Source of the DNA: Leptospira bouyouniensis | GTDB taxonomy: Bacteria; Spirochaetota; Leptospiria; Leptospirales; Leptospiraceae | Assembly (NCBI RefSeq): GCF_004769525.1 | Contig: NZ_RQFT01000003.1 | Span: 434,001-498,000, forward strand | Length of the DNA: 64,000 nt | Direction of reading: 5' to 3' | In this document: piece by piece, positions 1-8,505 of the stretch | Layout of the letters: each line of letters begins with the position of its first letter | Numbering within the stretch: the stretch's first letter is position 1 | The notes under the pieces: model-generated | Databases searched by the model: none | What the model saw: only the letters and a program-made list of their open reading frames with translations | Told to the model about the DNA's origin: nothing | Translations under genes and position numbers: made by a program

Positions 1-121
1 TGATGGAAGTTTATTTTCCCATATAATAGTTGTCGTTCCTGGAAAGAAAAAATTGTATCTGGCCGTTTATCAAGAGGGATTTAAAGGATTTGTTAGTATG
101 CCGTACCCTAACAATATTTAA
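1..121 (+). CDS. C-terminal end of an unidentified protein (partial)
   Basis: One frame is open from the left edge (base 2) to a TAA at 119-121, giving 39 residues that end in PYPNNI. The peptide alternates hydrophobic strands (SHIIVVV, LYLAVY) with charged turns, as expected for the end of a globular protein. The start lies outside the window. I do not recognise the family. The frame is short enough that chance cannot be excluded, so this is a tentative partial gene. Confidence 0.4.
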   Translation, partial: DGSLFSHIIVVVPGKKKLYLAVYQEGFKGFVSMPYPNNI

Positions 122-453
122 ATGATAATATTGGGCGCCTCGCAAATGGATTGTATATATTTCTAACTTTATAAAGGCGATCCCGCTCTTCGTTCCAATC
201 TTTCCCGTCGGGAAAGGATTTCCACTTCGATCGGTGGCGCTAAGATTTCATTCTCAGGGTACCTTTCATTACATATATGAATCAAATATGAACTTTTTGG
301 ATGAATTTTTTTTCGAATAACAAATTGGCTTTTTTATTTTGAGAAGTTGTGGTAAGTGGAAATCATTGGGTGGCGGGTCTAGTTCCCCTCCCTAAATCGG
401 GCGGGGATACCTATACTCAATTGTGTACTCCCCCATACAAGTTTCATGGTTAG
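122..453. other. Gene-free stretch
   Basis: No convincing reading frame is present on either strand. The only structure I see is a small perfect hairpin at 200-216 (8-bp arms CTTTCCCG/CGGGAAAG, one-base loop). It has no T-tract, so it is not a clear terminator. The stretch separates the partial gene at the left edge from the direct repeats next to tRNA-Gly. Confidence 0.5.
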
Positions 454-635
454 ATCCTGTCCTCACAACGCTTCGAGGCACGGCGTCGCTAAGGCGAAAG
501 CCATCGTGGCTTTCTTACTGTAACATTCGTTCCCTATGGGTCACTCATGTTCCAGCTCGCACCACTGTTCGAGTCACTCGGTTTGCTTAGAATGATTGGA
601 TTGTTGAAAGACTGTCATGCGGGCGAAGGGACTCG
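454..635. repeat. Direct repeat copy 1, ends in a tRNA-Gly 3' fragment
   Basis: This 182-bp unit is almost identical to 655-835. They differ where this copy reads CTAAGGCGAAAG and the other CTCGATGAAAG. The last 18 bases (618-635) equal the 3' end (acceptor and part of the T arm, complement strand) of the intact tRNA-Gly at 818-888, after which the sequence diverges. It also carries a hairpin at 496-514 (GAAAGCCA/TGGCTTTC, three-base loop). It looks like a partial duplication of the tRNA end plus its downstream flank. Confidence 0.85.
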
Positions 636-654
636 CCCTCTCCGCTGTTCGGAC

Positions 655-835
655 ATCCTGTCCTCACAACGCTTCGAGGCACGGCGTCGCTCGATGAAAG
701 CCATCGTGGCTTTCTTACTGTAACATTCGTTCCCTATGGGTCACTCATGTTCCAGCTCGCACCACTGTTCGAGTCACTCGGTTTGCTTAGAATGATTGGA
801 TTGTTGAAAGACTGTCATGCGGGCGAAGGGACTCG
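655..835. repeat. Direct repeat copy 2, joined to intact tRNA-Gly
   Basis: Second copy of the ~180-bp unit, 19 bp after the first. It runs directly into the intact tRNA-Gly gene and so represents that gene's native 3' flank. The same hairpin occurs at 696-714. On the minus strand it lies downstream of the tRNA and could affect transcript 3'-end formation, although no U-tract follows. No transposase or integrase gene is nearby. Confidence 0.85.
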
Positions 836-888
836 AACCCTCGCCAGAAGCTTGGAAGGCTGCTGTGCTACCGTTACACCACACCCGC
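818..888 (-). tRNA. tRNA-Gly (anticodon TCC)
   Basis: On the complement strand a 71-nt cloverleaf starts GCGGGTG and ends CGCCCGC plus discriminator A. It has a D arm with GTAACGGTAGCAC, anticodon loop CTTCCAA (anticodon TCC) and T-arm GAGGGTTCGAGTCCCTT. CCA is not encoded. The anticodon stem GCAGC/GCTTC has one C-T mismatch at its second pair. Its 3' end is duplicated at 618-635. Confidence 0.92.
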
Positions 889-970
889 GACGTATATACA
901 TAGTTTTGGTTGAGGGTTAAGGGTCAATGATTTTTGGTTCCAGAATGTGAGGGTGGAGGAAAATGAGTCT

Positions 971-2482
971 ATGGCCCTCCCACAAGCACTCGAAAATTAC
1001 CGAAAACAATATCGAAAAATTAAAATTTTCCAAGACATTTCATCCGTTCTCCATTGGGACTCGGAAGTGATGATGCCTGTCGAGGGTCGTGAATATAGGT
1101 CCAGCCAAATCGCCGCAGTTGCGGAACTCACCCATGAATGGATGACGGACAAATCATTTTTGGAACAAATCCAAAGTGCAAAACTATCTGTCAAAGACCT
1201 CCCTGAATCAGAAAGGCCAATGTGGAATCGTGAATTGGAAATTTTAATGGAGGAGAAAGAAAAAGCTGATAAGTTACCTTCAGAGTTTGTCGCCGATTTT
1301 GCAAAGTTAACAAATTTAGCTCATGCTGAATGGGCAGAAGCAAAAAAGGAAAAAAACTTCAAATTGTTTTCAAAACGATTAGAAGAACTTGTAAATTTAT
1401 CAAAAAAACAAGCGGATTATTTTGGTTATACGACTGAACCGTATGATGCATTGTTAGATTCATATGAAAAAGGTGCCAAAGCAAATCAAATTCAATCCTT
1501 GTTTTCGGATCTAAAAAATTCGCTAATACCAATTGTAAGTAAAGCTCCTCATTTTGAAAGTCCCTTCAAAAATCCCATTTCTATCGCAAAACAAACCAAA
1601 TTCTGCAATCGTCTTCCGGCAATCCTTGGACTTACAACAAAAGAATCTCGATTAGATATTAGCAATCATCCATTTTCGACAAGTTTAGGAAAAGGTGATA
1701 AAAGAATCACAACTCGTTATTCAGAATCAGATCCATTATCGTCCATCTTTGGTGTGTTACATGAAACCGGACATTCATTATATGAATCAGGTCTGTCAAA
1801 AATGCCTGACTGGCCAAATCCATTGACGGAATACTTAAGTTTGGGAATACATGAATCACAGAGCCGACTATGGGAAAACCAAGTTGGCCGCTCCTTACCA
1901 TTTTGGGAATTCATGTATCCAATTTTATTGAATGATTTCGAAATGTCTGAAAAAGAACTCCCTTTTCAACAATTATACCAATACATCAATAGTACAGAAA
2001 AATCAAAAATTAGAGTAGAAGCTGACCAAGTAACATATAACCTTCATATCATTTTACGATTTGAAATTGAAAGAGATTTGATTAATGGTAAAATCCAAGT
2101 AAATGAATTACCTGAAATTTGGAATTCAAAAATGAAAGAAAGTTTCGGTATGACCATTGAAAATGATGCAGAAGGAGTTTTGCAAGACATTCATTGGTCG
2201 ATGGGAGCATTTGGTTACTTTCCAACATATACATTAGGAAATATTTTTAGTGCTCAATTTTACAAAAAATTCACAGAAGAATATCCAAATTCGCATAACA
2301 AGTTTTCTGCGAATGGTGATTTTTCAGATTTATTAAATTGGTTAAGGAAAAACATCCACTCCAAAGGGAAAATTTTAAAAATAGAAAATTTGGTGCAGGA
2401 AGCAACTGGAGAATCTGCCAATGCAAAATATCTCATTTCATATTTAGAAGAAAAGGTAAAAGAAGTTTCAATTTCTAATTAA
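971..2482 (+). CDS. M32 family metallocarboxypeptidase (carboxypeptidase Taq type)
   Basis: A zinc carboxypeptidase of about 503 residues that should remove C-terminal amino acids from peptides in the cytoplasm. The metal motif HETGH is at residues 264-268. The second M32 signature HESQSRLWEN follows about 30 residues later and supplies the third ligand. Near the C-terminus is the family stretch DIHWSMGAFGYFPTY. Length matches the family (about 500). An in-frame GTG at 947 would add 8 residues. I prefer the ATG at 971, with GGAGG about 11 bases upstream, because homologues begin near here. The gene at 2505 follows by 22 bp and may be co-transcribed. No signal peptide. Confidence 0.93.
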   Translation: MALPQALENYRKQYRKIKIFQDISSVLHWDSEVMMPVEGREYRSSQIAAVAELTHEWMTDKSFLEQIQSAKLSVKDLPESERPMWNRELEILMEEKEKADKLPSEFVADFAKLTNLAHAEWAEAKKEKNFKLFSKRLEELVNLSKKQADYFGYTTEPYDALLDSYEKGAKANQIQSLFSDLKNSLIPIVSKAPHFESPFKNPISIAKQTKFCNRLPAILGLTTKESRLDISNHPFSTSLGKGDKRITTRYSESDPLSSIFGVLHETGHSLYESGLSKMPDWPNPLTEYLSLGIHESQSRLWENQVGRSLPFWEFMYPILLNDFEMSEKELPFQQLYQYINSTEKSKIRVEADQVTYNLHIILRFEIERDLINGKIQVNELPEIWNSKMKESFGMTIENDAEGVLQDIHWSMGAFGYFPTYTLGNIFSAQFYKKFTEEYPNSHNKFSANGDFSDLLNWLRKNIHSKGKILKIENLVQEATGESANAKYLISYLEEKVKEVSISN

Positions 2483-2504
2483 TTGAAACGATAAAGGAAA
2501 CAAA

Positions 2505-2831
2505 ATGTCAGGATCAGAACAAGTATTAGAAAAACTAAGCCAACTTTCATATTTCGATAATTTAGCACTGTACTATTTGTGTAATGAAACACCACCTCAA
2601 ACGTTAGCTTTGGCTTTTTTACAAATGGATGAAAAAATCGCAGGATCTATGTTAGGTGTATTGGATTTACAACGAAGAAAGTATGTCCATGAATTAATGG
2701 CTTTACAAAAAGATTCTTCGGAAGAGTCAAAAAAAGCCGCCGCAGAAGGATTACTACTGATTGCTGACGGACTCATTTCTCGAAATTTGATAAGCAAACA
2801 AGGTCAGTATTTTTTCGGAACCAAAAAATAA
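2505..2831 (+). CDS. Small FliG-middle-domain-like protein
   Basis: A 108-residue all-helical soluble protein. Residues about 28-65 (ETPPQTLALAFLQMDEK, then SMLGVLDLQRRKYVHELM) resemble the FliG middle domain, where an E-x-P-Q-T-I-A-L-I motif precedes an 'L-E-...-A-x-x-V-L-x-x-L' helix. The rest of FliG (N-terminal FliF-binding and C-terminal torque domains) is absent. It is not in a flagellar operon: upstream is a carboxypeptidase, and downstream a convergent gene overlaps its 3' end by 28 bp. It could be a FliG-derived accessory or assembly factor, or another helical protein with a chance match. Confidence 0.55.
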   Translation: MSGSEQVLEKLSQLSYFDNLALYYLCNETPPQTLALAFLQMDEKIAGSMLGVLDLQRRKYVHELMALQKDSSEESKKAAAEGLLLIADGLISRNLISKQGQYFFGTKK

Positions 2832-3235
2832 TACATTCCCAAACTTAAGAAAATCCAACCCAATAAAAAACTCACTCCTCCAAAAGGAGTGATTGCTCCT
2901 AGGATTTTAATCCCTGTTATGGCAAGCGTATACAAGCTAAATGAAAAAACAAAAATCCCAGCTAAAAACAGCCAGGCAGAGATTTTAAAATACTTTTGGC
3001 TTTTTGTGGAAGCTTCATTCATTTCTGCCATTAACATAATCATAAATGTTAATATGGCAACGATAGTATGGTAAAAATGATAACGATTCCCTGTTTCAAA
3101 GGTTACCATAAGTTCAGGTGAGATGATTTTTTTTAATCCATGCGCTCCAAATGCGCCTATAGCAACTGCTAAAAATCCAGAGAAACAAATTAGTAAGATC
3201 AGTACTAAGTTGGATTGCTTCTTGACAAGTTTCAT
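2804..3235 (-). CDS. DUF423 family membrane protein
   Basis: A 143-residue inner-membrane protein with about four hydrophobic helices. The family signature GAFGAHGLKK is at residues 27-36, followed by TFETGNRYHFYHT; both are typical of the DUF423/YgdD family, whose function is unknown. A positively charged N-terminus (MKLVKKQ) precedes the first helix. The 3' end overlaps the convergent FliG-like gene by 28 bp. The 5' end lies close to the divergent zinc-ribbon gene that starts at 3257, leaving a very short shared promoter space. Confidence 0.85.
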   Translation of the reverse strand: MKLVKKQSNLVLILLICFSGFLAVAIGAFGAHGLKKIISPELMVTFETGNRYHFYHTIVAILTFMIMLMAEMNEASTKSQKYFKISAWLFLAGIFVFSFSLYTLAITGIKILGAITPFGGVSFLLGWIFLSLGMYYFLVPKKY

Positions 3236-3256
3236 ATTGAATACTTCCTATTGCCT

Positions 3257-3592
3257 ATGACATCAGATCCATCCGGAAAGAATACTAAATTTGTACGAGT
3301 TTGGCGACAACTCAGCGTAGACGATGTGAAAAAACAATTACTTTATATTGATGATCTTTACGGAACCTGTGGGAATTGTAAAAAACTCGGACTCAATTAT
3401 CTAAAGGACAAAAAATGCCCAGATTGTGGAATCACATTTAAATACTTAGCAACAAAGTTAAGTAAGGTGGGAGATATAGCTAAAATTCTTAGTAGAATTG
3501 AAAAAGAAGGATTAGATCTAACTTTGATAGAAAGAGAAGATTTTGAAAGATCCAGTGCCTCTGATGCAGCTCGAGATCTTTTTAAATCATAA
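3257..3592 (+). CDS. Zinc-ribbon protein of unknown function
   Basis: About 111 residues from ATG 3257 (MTSDPSGKN). An upstream in-frame TTG at 3215 would overlap the divergent DUF423 gene and is less likely. A four-Cys zinc ribbon, CGNC then CPDCG about 18 residues later, is in the middle third. It is followed by a helical stretch with a charged C-terminus (LIEREDFERSS). I do not recognise a wider family. A nucleic-acid or protein-binding role is possible from the ribbon alone. Confidence 0.7.
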   Translation: MTSDPSGKNTKFVRVWRQLSVDDVKKQLLYIDDLYGTCGNCKKLGLNYLKDKKCPDCGITFKYLATKLSKVGDIAKILSRIEKEGLDLTLIEREDFERSSASDAARDLFKS

Positions 3593-3606
3593 AACAACTT
3601 TAAACC

Positions 3607-4368
3607 TCAGAATTTAAAAGACCAACCAAATTGTGCTGTTTTGTTATGTGCCGCAGTGTCTTCCCATGCATCAAATGCACGGACAGCACGTGTGACAGCC
3701 AATGCAGCAAAAATACCAACCGCATTAGGTGAATCCCAAACATTACCTGGCCCTTTTACATTTAACATGTTGTCATAAATATTCTTTTTTGGCAAATTTT
3801 CTTGGGCATATAAATATGCTCCACCTACCAAAACCAAATCACATAAAAAATAGATACTCATACTTACAAAAGTATCTCGGTTTGTGAATAAAGGCGAATT
3901 CCAAGAATTGTATCCTACTGAAGCCATAGGTGTGATTAAGTTCAAACCTTGAGAGACAATATGGTATTTTTCTGATAAGGGAACAGCTGATTCATGTGGA
4001 GGTTTTTGTAGAAGCTCTTGTTCCATAATTTGTTTCCACATTTTTTCTTGTCCCCTTCTTGGAGACTCAATTCGAATAATTGAATCAGGAGATGTTTTTC
4101 CAACTTTCCCAACATAAATATTAAAATCATAAGGATTACTCCAACGATTTTTGTAACGATAAACAAACCCTTGTGTTTTTTCGTCAGCGTAAAAATCCGG
4201 ATCCAGTTTGTTCAAAAGAGCTAGTAATCGAATGTTCACATCTTCTGGGCCACCCAAGATTTCCACTGTTTCTCCAGCATAAATAGAAATAGGAAGAAAC
4301 AAAACAAAGACAAAAAAAAGTATAATTCTCGTTATGCGAATTTTAAATCCATTAATTAAAAATTTCAT
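3607..4368 (-). CDS. Exported hypothetical protein
   Basis: About 253 residues from ATG 4368. The frame is open for 60 codons further upstream, but that part lies inside the CPBP gene. The chosen ATG overlaps the CPBP stop as ATGA (4365-4368), a classic coupling arrangement. A signal peptide (ILFFVFVLFLPISIYAGET) is clear. The body has a hydrophobic segment (SIYFLCDLVLVGGAYLY) and ends in aromatic residues (FGWSFKF), so it may be membrane-associated or in the outer membrane. No known domain recognised. Confidence 0.75.
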   Translation of the reverse strand: MKFLINGFKIRITRIILFFVFVLFLPISIYAGETVEILGGPEDVNIRLLALLNKLDPDFYADEKTQGFVYRYKNRWSNPYDFNIYVGKVGKTSPDSIIRIESPRRGQEKMWKQIMEQELLQKPPHESAVPLSEKYHIVSQGLNLITPMASVGYNSWNSPLFTNRDTFVSMSIYFLCDLVLVGGAYLYAQENLPKKNIYDNMLNVKGPGNVWDSPNAVGIFAALAVTRAVRAFDAWEDTAAHNKTAQFGWSFKF

Positions 4369-5264
4369 GATTGGACCACTGGTAATTGAAGATATGCGTT
4401 GATTAAACCTAAGGAATTGTATGTAGCATGACAAGCCATGGCAATCCAGAGGTTCCCTGTTTTGATATATAAATAACCGAAAAACATCCCAACACCACAA
4501 ATGATAAAAGGTATGGCGACGGAAGTTCCTTCCCCATAATGTAACCAACCAAACAATAAGGATACGATCAATAATCCTTCTTGCGTTAATCCTTTGTCGA
4601 TAAAGGCTTTCAGTAAAAATCCTCTAAAAAAGATTTCCTCTAAAATTCCAGTGATGATCCCTACCACATAAATTCCCCATGCGAGTAAATAACCATTTCC
4701 GTGGATGGATTCGTATAATTTTTTTGCAAAAACACCTGACTCTAGAGGAACCGATAATTTTTCAAGGATCACACCGAAAACCACAACTACAAAAAAACAA
4801 ATGAAACCATTGGTGATTCCACGCAGTAATATCGGTATCGATAATTCGTCTTGTAAGTTGGTAACAGGGATTTGTAAAACTTTCTTATATAATAAATACC
4901 CAAGTCCCACATAACATAAAAACCATGGAATCGAATGTCCTAAGAGATAGTGTGGTTTTTCAGAAAATACAATTTCGTAAAATTGGCTGAGTAAAAGATT
5001 TGGGTTTTCTAAAATTTCTTTTTGGAATTGGTCTTTGATTGGAGTGACGATTTTTTGATATTCCGCCAATAGACCTGAAAAATCGAGCTTACCCTCTGAA
5101 TATTCTTCATACAGAGGTAAAATCTGCTCTTCAGGGATTCTGTGGTTTAAAACCGAATGGTTTACAAACGCTAAAAAGAAAACGGAATAAAAAAAAGAAC
5201 AAACATAAACGAGACCCAAAGAATAGGCTGTGAGCCGAAAGATCTCAAATAATCGATTCTGCAT
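4365..5264 (-). CDS. CPBP family intramembrane metalloprotease
   Basis: A 299-residue polytopic membrane protein carrying all three CPBP/Abi motifs in order. EEIFFRG (EExxxR) is near residue 213, FGWLH (FxxxH) near 240 and HATYN (HxxxN) near 280. These residues form the zinc-dependent active site of the Rce1-like protease family within the membrane. The N-terminal third has a large extracytoplasmic loop between helices. It is the first gene of a two-gene unit with the exported protein that starts inside its stop codon. The substrate is unknown; family members act in CAAX processing, bacteriocin self-protection or general membrane proteolysis. Confidence 0.9.
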   Translation of the reverse strand: MQNRLFEIFRLTAYSLGLVYVCSFFYSVFFLAFVNHSVLNHRIPEEQILPLYEEYSEGKLDFSGLLAEYQKIVTPIKDQFQKEILENPNLLLSQFYEIVFSEKPHYLLGHSIPWFLCYVGLGYLLYKKVLQIPVTNLQDELSIPILLRGITNGFICFFVVVVFGVILEKLSVPLESGVFAKKLYESIHGNGYLLAWGIYVVGIITGILEEIFFRGFLLKAFIDKGLTQEGLLIVSLLFGWLHYGEGTSVAIPFIICGVGMFFGYLYIKTGNLWIAMACHATYNSLGLINAYLQLPVVQS

Positions 5265-5342
5265 CTGCCTTACAGTTCCTCAATTTCGGCAAGAATCGTC
5301 ATCGTTTTTTTGAGAAAAGGTCGATAATCATTTTAGAAGATT

Positions 5343-6245
5343 ATGTCTAAAAGCGTCGTTTTTCTCAAATGGGCTGTGATTTGGGTCTGCTTTGGTGCCG
5401 TTTCCCACTTGTTTGCAGGTCCACTGACTTTGGCTAATTTGGAATATTCCAATCCATCGTTAAAAAATCTTCGATCTGAAATCAAAGAAAACTTACGAAT
5501 CTCCAAATCGGGTACCAAAAAAGAAATCTTAATCCCACTAAAATACTATGAATATAAAGTTCAAAAGGAAGATAATTTTTTTAAAATAATGGCTCGTACC
5601 GGTATGGATTTAGAAACTCTTTCATCAGTAAACGAGTTGAGTTCTCCGCATGATTTATCGAGTGGCATGGTATTAGAAATACCAAATATGCGAGGAACAT
5701 TCCATCCAGAAGAAACCAATGGCGATGAAAAAACAAAACTCTCACTTGCAGAAAAATACCAAATCGATGCGAACAAATTACAATATGATTCTGAACGGGG
5801 AAAATGGTTTTTGCCTGGAATTTCTATGGGCAAATCAGAAAAATCATTTTTTTATGGATTCGGGTTTCAGCTTCCACTAACAACCGCTATCATCTCATCA
5901 AACTTTGGAAAACGTTTGGATCCTTTTACAAAAAAAGAAACATTCCATGGTGGTTTAGATATGGCCGCCAAACAAGGATCAGATGTTTTTTCTTCAATGG
6001 AAGGAGAAGTAAGTTTTGTTGGATCACAAGGTGGATATGGTAATTTAGTTATTATCAAACATAATTTGGGATATGAAACAAGGTATGGGCATTTATTAAA
6101 CTTTTCTGTGAAATTAGGACAAAAAGTAAAAAAAGGCGAAAAAATTGGAGAAGTTGGTCAAACAGGTAGAGCGACCGGTCCACATTTGCATTTTGAAATT
6201 AGAAGAAATTCAAAAAGACAAAGACCTATTTTTCATTCACATTAA
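5343..6245 (+). CDS. LysM and M23 domain murein endopeptidase
   Basis: A 300-residue exported protein. Its signal peptide (WAVIWVCFGAVSHLFAG) is followed by a LysM peptidoglycan-binding module at about residues 75-120 (YKVQKEDNFFKIMARTGMD, then SGMVLEIP). The M23/LytM domain is at about 180-295. Zinc ligands are visible as HGGLD (HxxxD) and HLHF (HxH), with the RYGHL segment between them. It should cut peptide cross-links in peptidoglycan or act as an amidase activator. Divergent from the CPBP gene across 78 bp. An acyl-CoA dehydrogenase follows 46 bp later but is functionally unrelated. Confidence 0.92.
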   Translation: MSKSVVFLKWAVIWVCFGAVSHLFAGPLTLANLEYSNPSLKNLRSEIKENLRISKSGTKKEILIPLKYYEYKVQKEDNFFKIMARTGMDLETLSSVNELSSPHDLSSGMVLEIPNMRGTFHPEETNGDEKTKLSLAEKYQIDANKLQYDSERGKWFLPGISMGKSEKSFFYGFGFQLPLTTAIISSNFGKRLDPFTKKETFHGGLDMAAKQGSDVFSSMEGEVSFVGSQGGYGNLVIIKHNLGYETRYGHLLNFSVKLGQKVKKGEKIGEVGQTGRATGPHLHFEIRRNSKRQRPIFHSH

Positions 6246-6291
6246 AAAAAGATTTTACGACCCAACTTGATTGTGTTACTTCTTGGAATCA

Positions 6292-7467
6292 ATGGACTTT
6301 GAAATTCCCCAAGAAGTAGAAACACTTCGAAAAAACATCCAATCTTTTATCGCAGAAGAAATCATTCCTCTGGAAAAACATTATGATTATGAAAAAGGTC
6401 GAATGCCAGAAGGTATCAACCAACAAGCGCGTGCTAAAGTAAAGGCTGCTGGTTTTTGGACACCACACCTTCCGAAAGCAGAAGGTGGATTGGGATTAGA
6501 TTTAATAGGAACATGTATTATTTTTAGTGAACTTGGTCGTTCTCCGATAGCACCTTATATATTCAATTGTGATGCTCCAGATGAAGGAAATATGCACTTA
6601 CTCTCGTTAGCTGCATCTGAAAAACAAAAAGAGTTGATATTACATCCACTGATCAAAGGAGAACTTCGAACTGGTTTTGCAATGACAGAACCATCTCCTG
6701 GCGCTGGTTCAGATCCCACATCCTTACAAACCAATGCAGAAAAACAAGGTGATAAATACATTTTAAATGGACGTAAGTGGTACTGCACTGGAGCCAACGG
6801 AGCCAAATATTTAATCGTGATGGCAAAAGTGAATGGAAGTTTCCGTAAAACCACCATGTTCCTTGTACCAACTGATGCCAAAGGTTACACGATGGTTCGG
6901 GAGATTGAACTTATGGGATCTCATGGTCCTGGTGGGCATTGTGAACTAAATTTTGAAAATGTAGAAGTTCCTGAAGATATGGTTCTGGGAAGAGTCGGAG
7001 AAGGATTTAGATTATCTCAAGAAAGGTTAGGTCCAGCTCGTCTTACACATTGTATGCGATGGACGGGTATGGCAAGGCGCGCACTTTCAATTGCTAGAAG
7101 TTATGCGAAGGAAAGAGAAGTGTTTAGCGCAAGGATTGCCGACCACCAAGGAATTCAATGGATGTTTGCGGAGCGTGCAACAGAAATCGAAATGGCTTTT
7201 TTATTAACACTCAAAGCAGCTTGGCTCTTAAAAACAGGGAAAGATGCAAGGCAAGAAACTTCGATGGCAAAATGGAAAGTGAGTGAGTCTTTATGTAATA
7301 CCATTGATATGGCGATCCAAATCTGTGGTGGAAAAGGATATTCACGAGACCTACCACTCGAATTGTTTTACCGAGATGCAAGAGCTGCAAGAATTGCTGA
7401 TGGTCCATCTGAAGTGCATAAAATGGTCATTGGTCGTAACTATGTTTCCGAAAAATGGGATTTTTAA
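6292..7467 (+). CDS. Acyl-CoA dehydrogenase family protein, ACAD10/11- and LvaC-like
   Basis: About 391 residues from ATG 6292. It has the usual order: N-terminal helical domain, [20 protein letters not shown]/substrate strand, and a C-terminal helical domain with [14 protein letters not shown]. Where classical short-chain dehydrogenases have the catalytic Glu (Y-E-G-T), this one reads ADGPSEVH. The same change occurs in the ACAD10/11 branch, which processes 4-hydroxyacyl-CoAs rather than plain oxidation. The next genes encode an APH-type kinase and a DUF6285-like protein, matching LvaC-LvaA-LvaB of Pseudomonas putida. The expected role is converting a 4-phosphoacyl-CoA to a 3-hydroxyacyl-CoA feeding beta-oxidation. 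Confidence 0.82.
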   Translation: MDFEIPQEVETLRKNIQSFIAEEIIPLEKHYDYEKGRMPEGINQQARAKVKAAGFWTPHLPKAEGGLGLDLIGTCIIFSELGRSPIAPYIFNCDAPDEGNMHLLSLAASEKQKELILHPLIKGELRTGFAMTEPSPGAGSDPTSLQTNAEKQGDKYILNGRKWYCTGANGAKYLIVMAKVNGSFRKTTMFLVPTDAKGYTMVREIELMGSHGPGGHCELNFENVEVPEDMVLGRVGEGFRLSQERLGPARLTHCMRWTGMARRALSIARSYAKEREVFSARIADHQGIQWMFAERATEIEMAFLLTLKAAWLLKTGKDARQETSMAKWKVSESLCNTIDMAIQICGGKGYSRDLPLELFYRDARAARIADGPSEVHKMVIGRNYVSEKWDF

Positions 7468-7473
7468 GCTTAA

Positions 7474-8505
7474 ATGGATCTTAAGGAACTACAAGAGAAA
7501 GTAGAAGTTCACCTATCTTCGGTTTGGCAGTCTCCAGTGAAAGTCAAAGAGATCTTTCATTTGAGTGGGGGAGCATGCCAAGATAATTATGCTTTAGAAC
7601 TTTTATTAAATTCATCGAAACAATCGGTTGTCCTTCGAACTGACAAAGGTGGAAGTTTACTTTCTTCTTTGTCTAAACGAGATGAATATAAAGTCGCTGA
7701 ACTTGTTTTCAAAGCAGGTGTCAAAACACCAACACCTGTTTATTTAGAAGAAAATTCATCCATCATCGGTGCTCCTTTTTTTTTAATGGAAAAAATTGCA
7801 GGAAAAGCAACTGGACGTTACATCACAAAAGATAAGGAACTCGATTCTTATCGCAAAACTAAAATGGTTTCGGATTTAGCAACTAATTTGGCAAAACTCC
7901 ATACTGTCGTTCCTGAATCTCTCAATGACGAAGAGTTAAAACAAAAACTTAAGTTAGTAACAATTCAAAATTATATGACTCTGGCAATTGCTGATTTACG
8001 CCAATCATTAGATGAACTACCAGAAGCACATCCAGCTATAGAATTGTGTTTAAATTGGATGGAATCACATGCACCAAACATTGATAAAATTGTTTTGGTA
8101 CATGGTGACTTTCGCACAGGCAACTTTATGATGAATTCAGAAGGTCTACAAGGGATTTTAGATTTTGAATTTGCTCACTGGGGTGATCGTCATGAAGACA
8201 TTGCTTGGTTGTGTATGCGTGATTGGAGATTCGGCCGCTTAAATAAAGAAGTTGGTGGATTTGGGGACAGAAAAGATTTTTATAAAGAATATGAATCCAC
8301 TTCAGGCATCTCAATCGATCCATTTAAAGTAACGTACTGGGAAATTATGGGAAATCTTCGTTGGGCCATTGGAAGTGCGCAACAAGCCGAAAGGCATTTG
8401 TCAGGCAAAGATAAAGGAATTGAACTCGCTTCCATTGGAAGAAGAACAGCAGAGATGGAATGGGAAGCAATGCGTCTCATTGAGGAAATTGAAAATGCAA
8501 TATAG
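7474..8505 (+). CDS. APH-type phosphotransferase, LvaA-like 4-hydroxyacyl-CoA kinase
   Basis: A 343-residue aminoglycoside-phosphotransferase-fold kinase. The catalytic loop is HGDFRTGN at about residues 210-217 and the metal-binding segment is ILDFEFAHWGD about 15 residues later. The glycine-poor N-lobe (LSGGACQDNYAL) is typical of this family. The gene begins 6 bp after the ACAD10/11-like gene. In mammals these two domains are fused in ACAD10 and ACAD11; in P. putida LvaA they are separate. Phosphorylation of the 4-hydroxyl of acyl-CoAs is therefore a better guess than antibiotic resistance. The stop codon overlaps the next start by 11 bp. Confidence 0.83.
   Translation: MDLKELQEKVEVHLSSVWQSPVKVKEIFHLSGGACQDNYALELLLNSSKQSVVLRTDKGGSLLSSLSKRDEYKVAELVFKAGVKTPTPVYLEENSSIIGAPFFLMEKIAGKATGRYITKDKELDSYRKTKMVSDLATNLAKLHTVVPESLNDEELKQKLKLVTIQNYMTLAIADLRQSLDELPEAHPAIELCLNWMESHAPNIDKIVLVHGDFRTGNFMMNSEGLQGILDFEFAHWGDRHEDIAWLCMRDWRFGRLNKEVGGFGDRKDFYKEYESTSGISIDPFKVTYWEIMGNLRWAIGSAQQAERHLSGKDKGIELASIGRRTAEMEWEAMRLIEEIENAI

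Noticed and set aside
454..835. The direct repeats as an insertion sequence or a CRISPR array
   Set aside because: Only two copies, unit ~180 bp, no transposase, no terminal inverted repeats, no cas genes.
4369..4548. 60-codon 5' extension of the exported protein at 3607-4368
   Set aside because: It lies inside the CPBP gene in another frame, hides a clear signal peptide, and the ATG at 4368 forms an ATGA junction.
7474..8505. Aminoglycoside resistance kinase
   Set aside because: The fold is APH-type, but the operon (ACAD10/11-like, LvaB-like) points to acyl-CoA phosphorylation.
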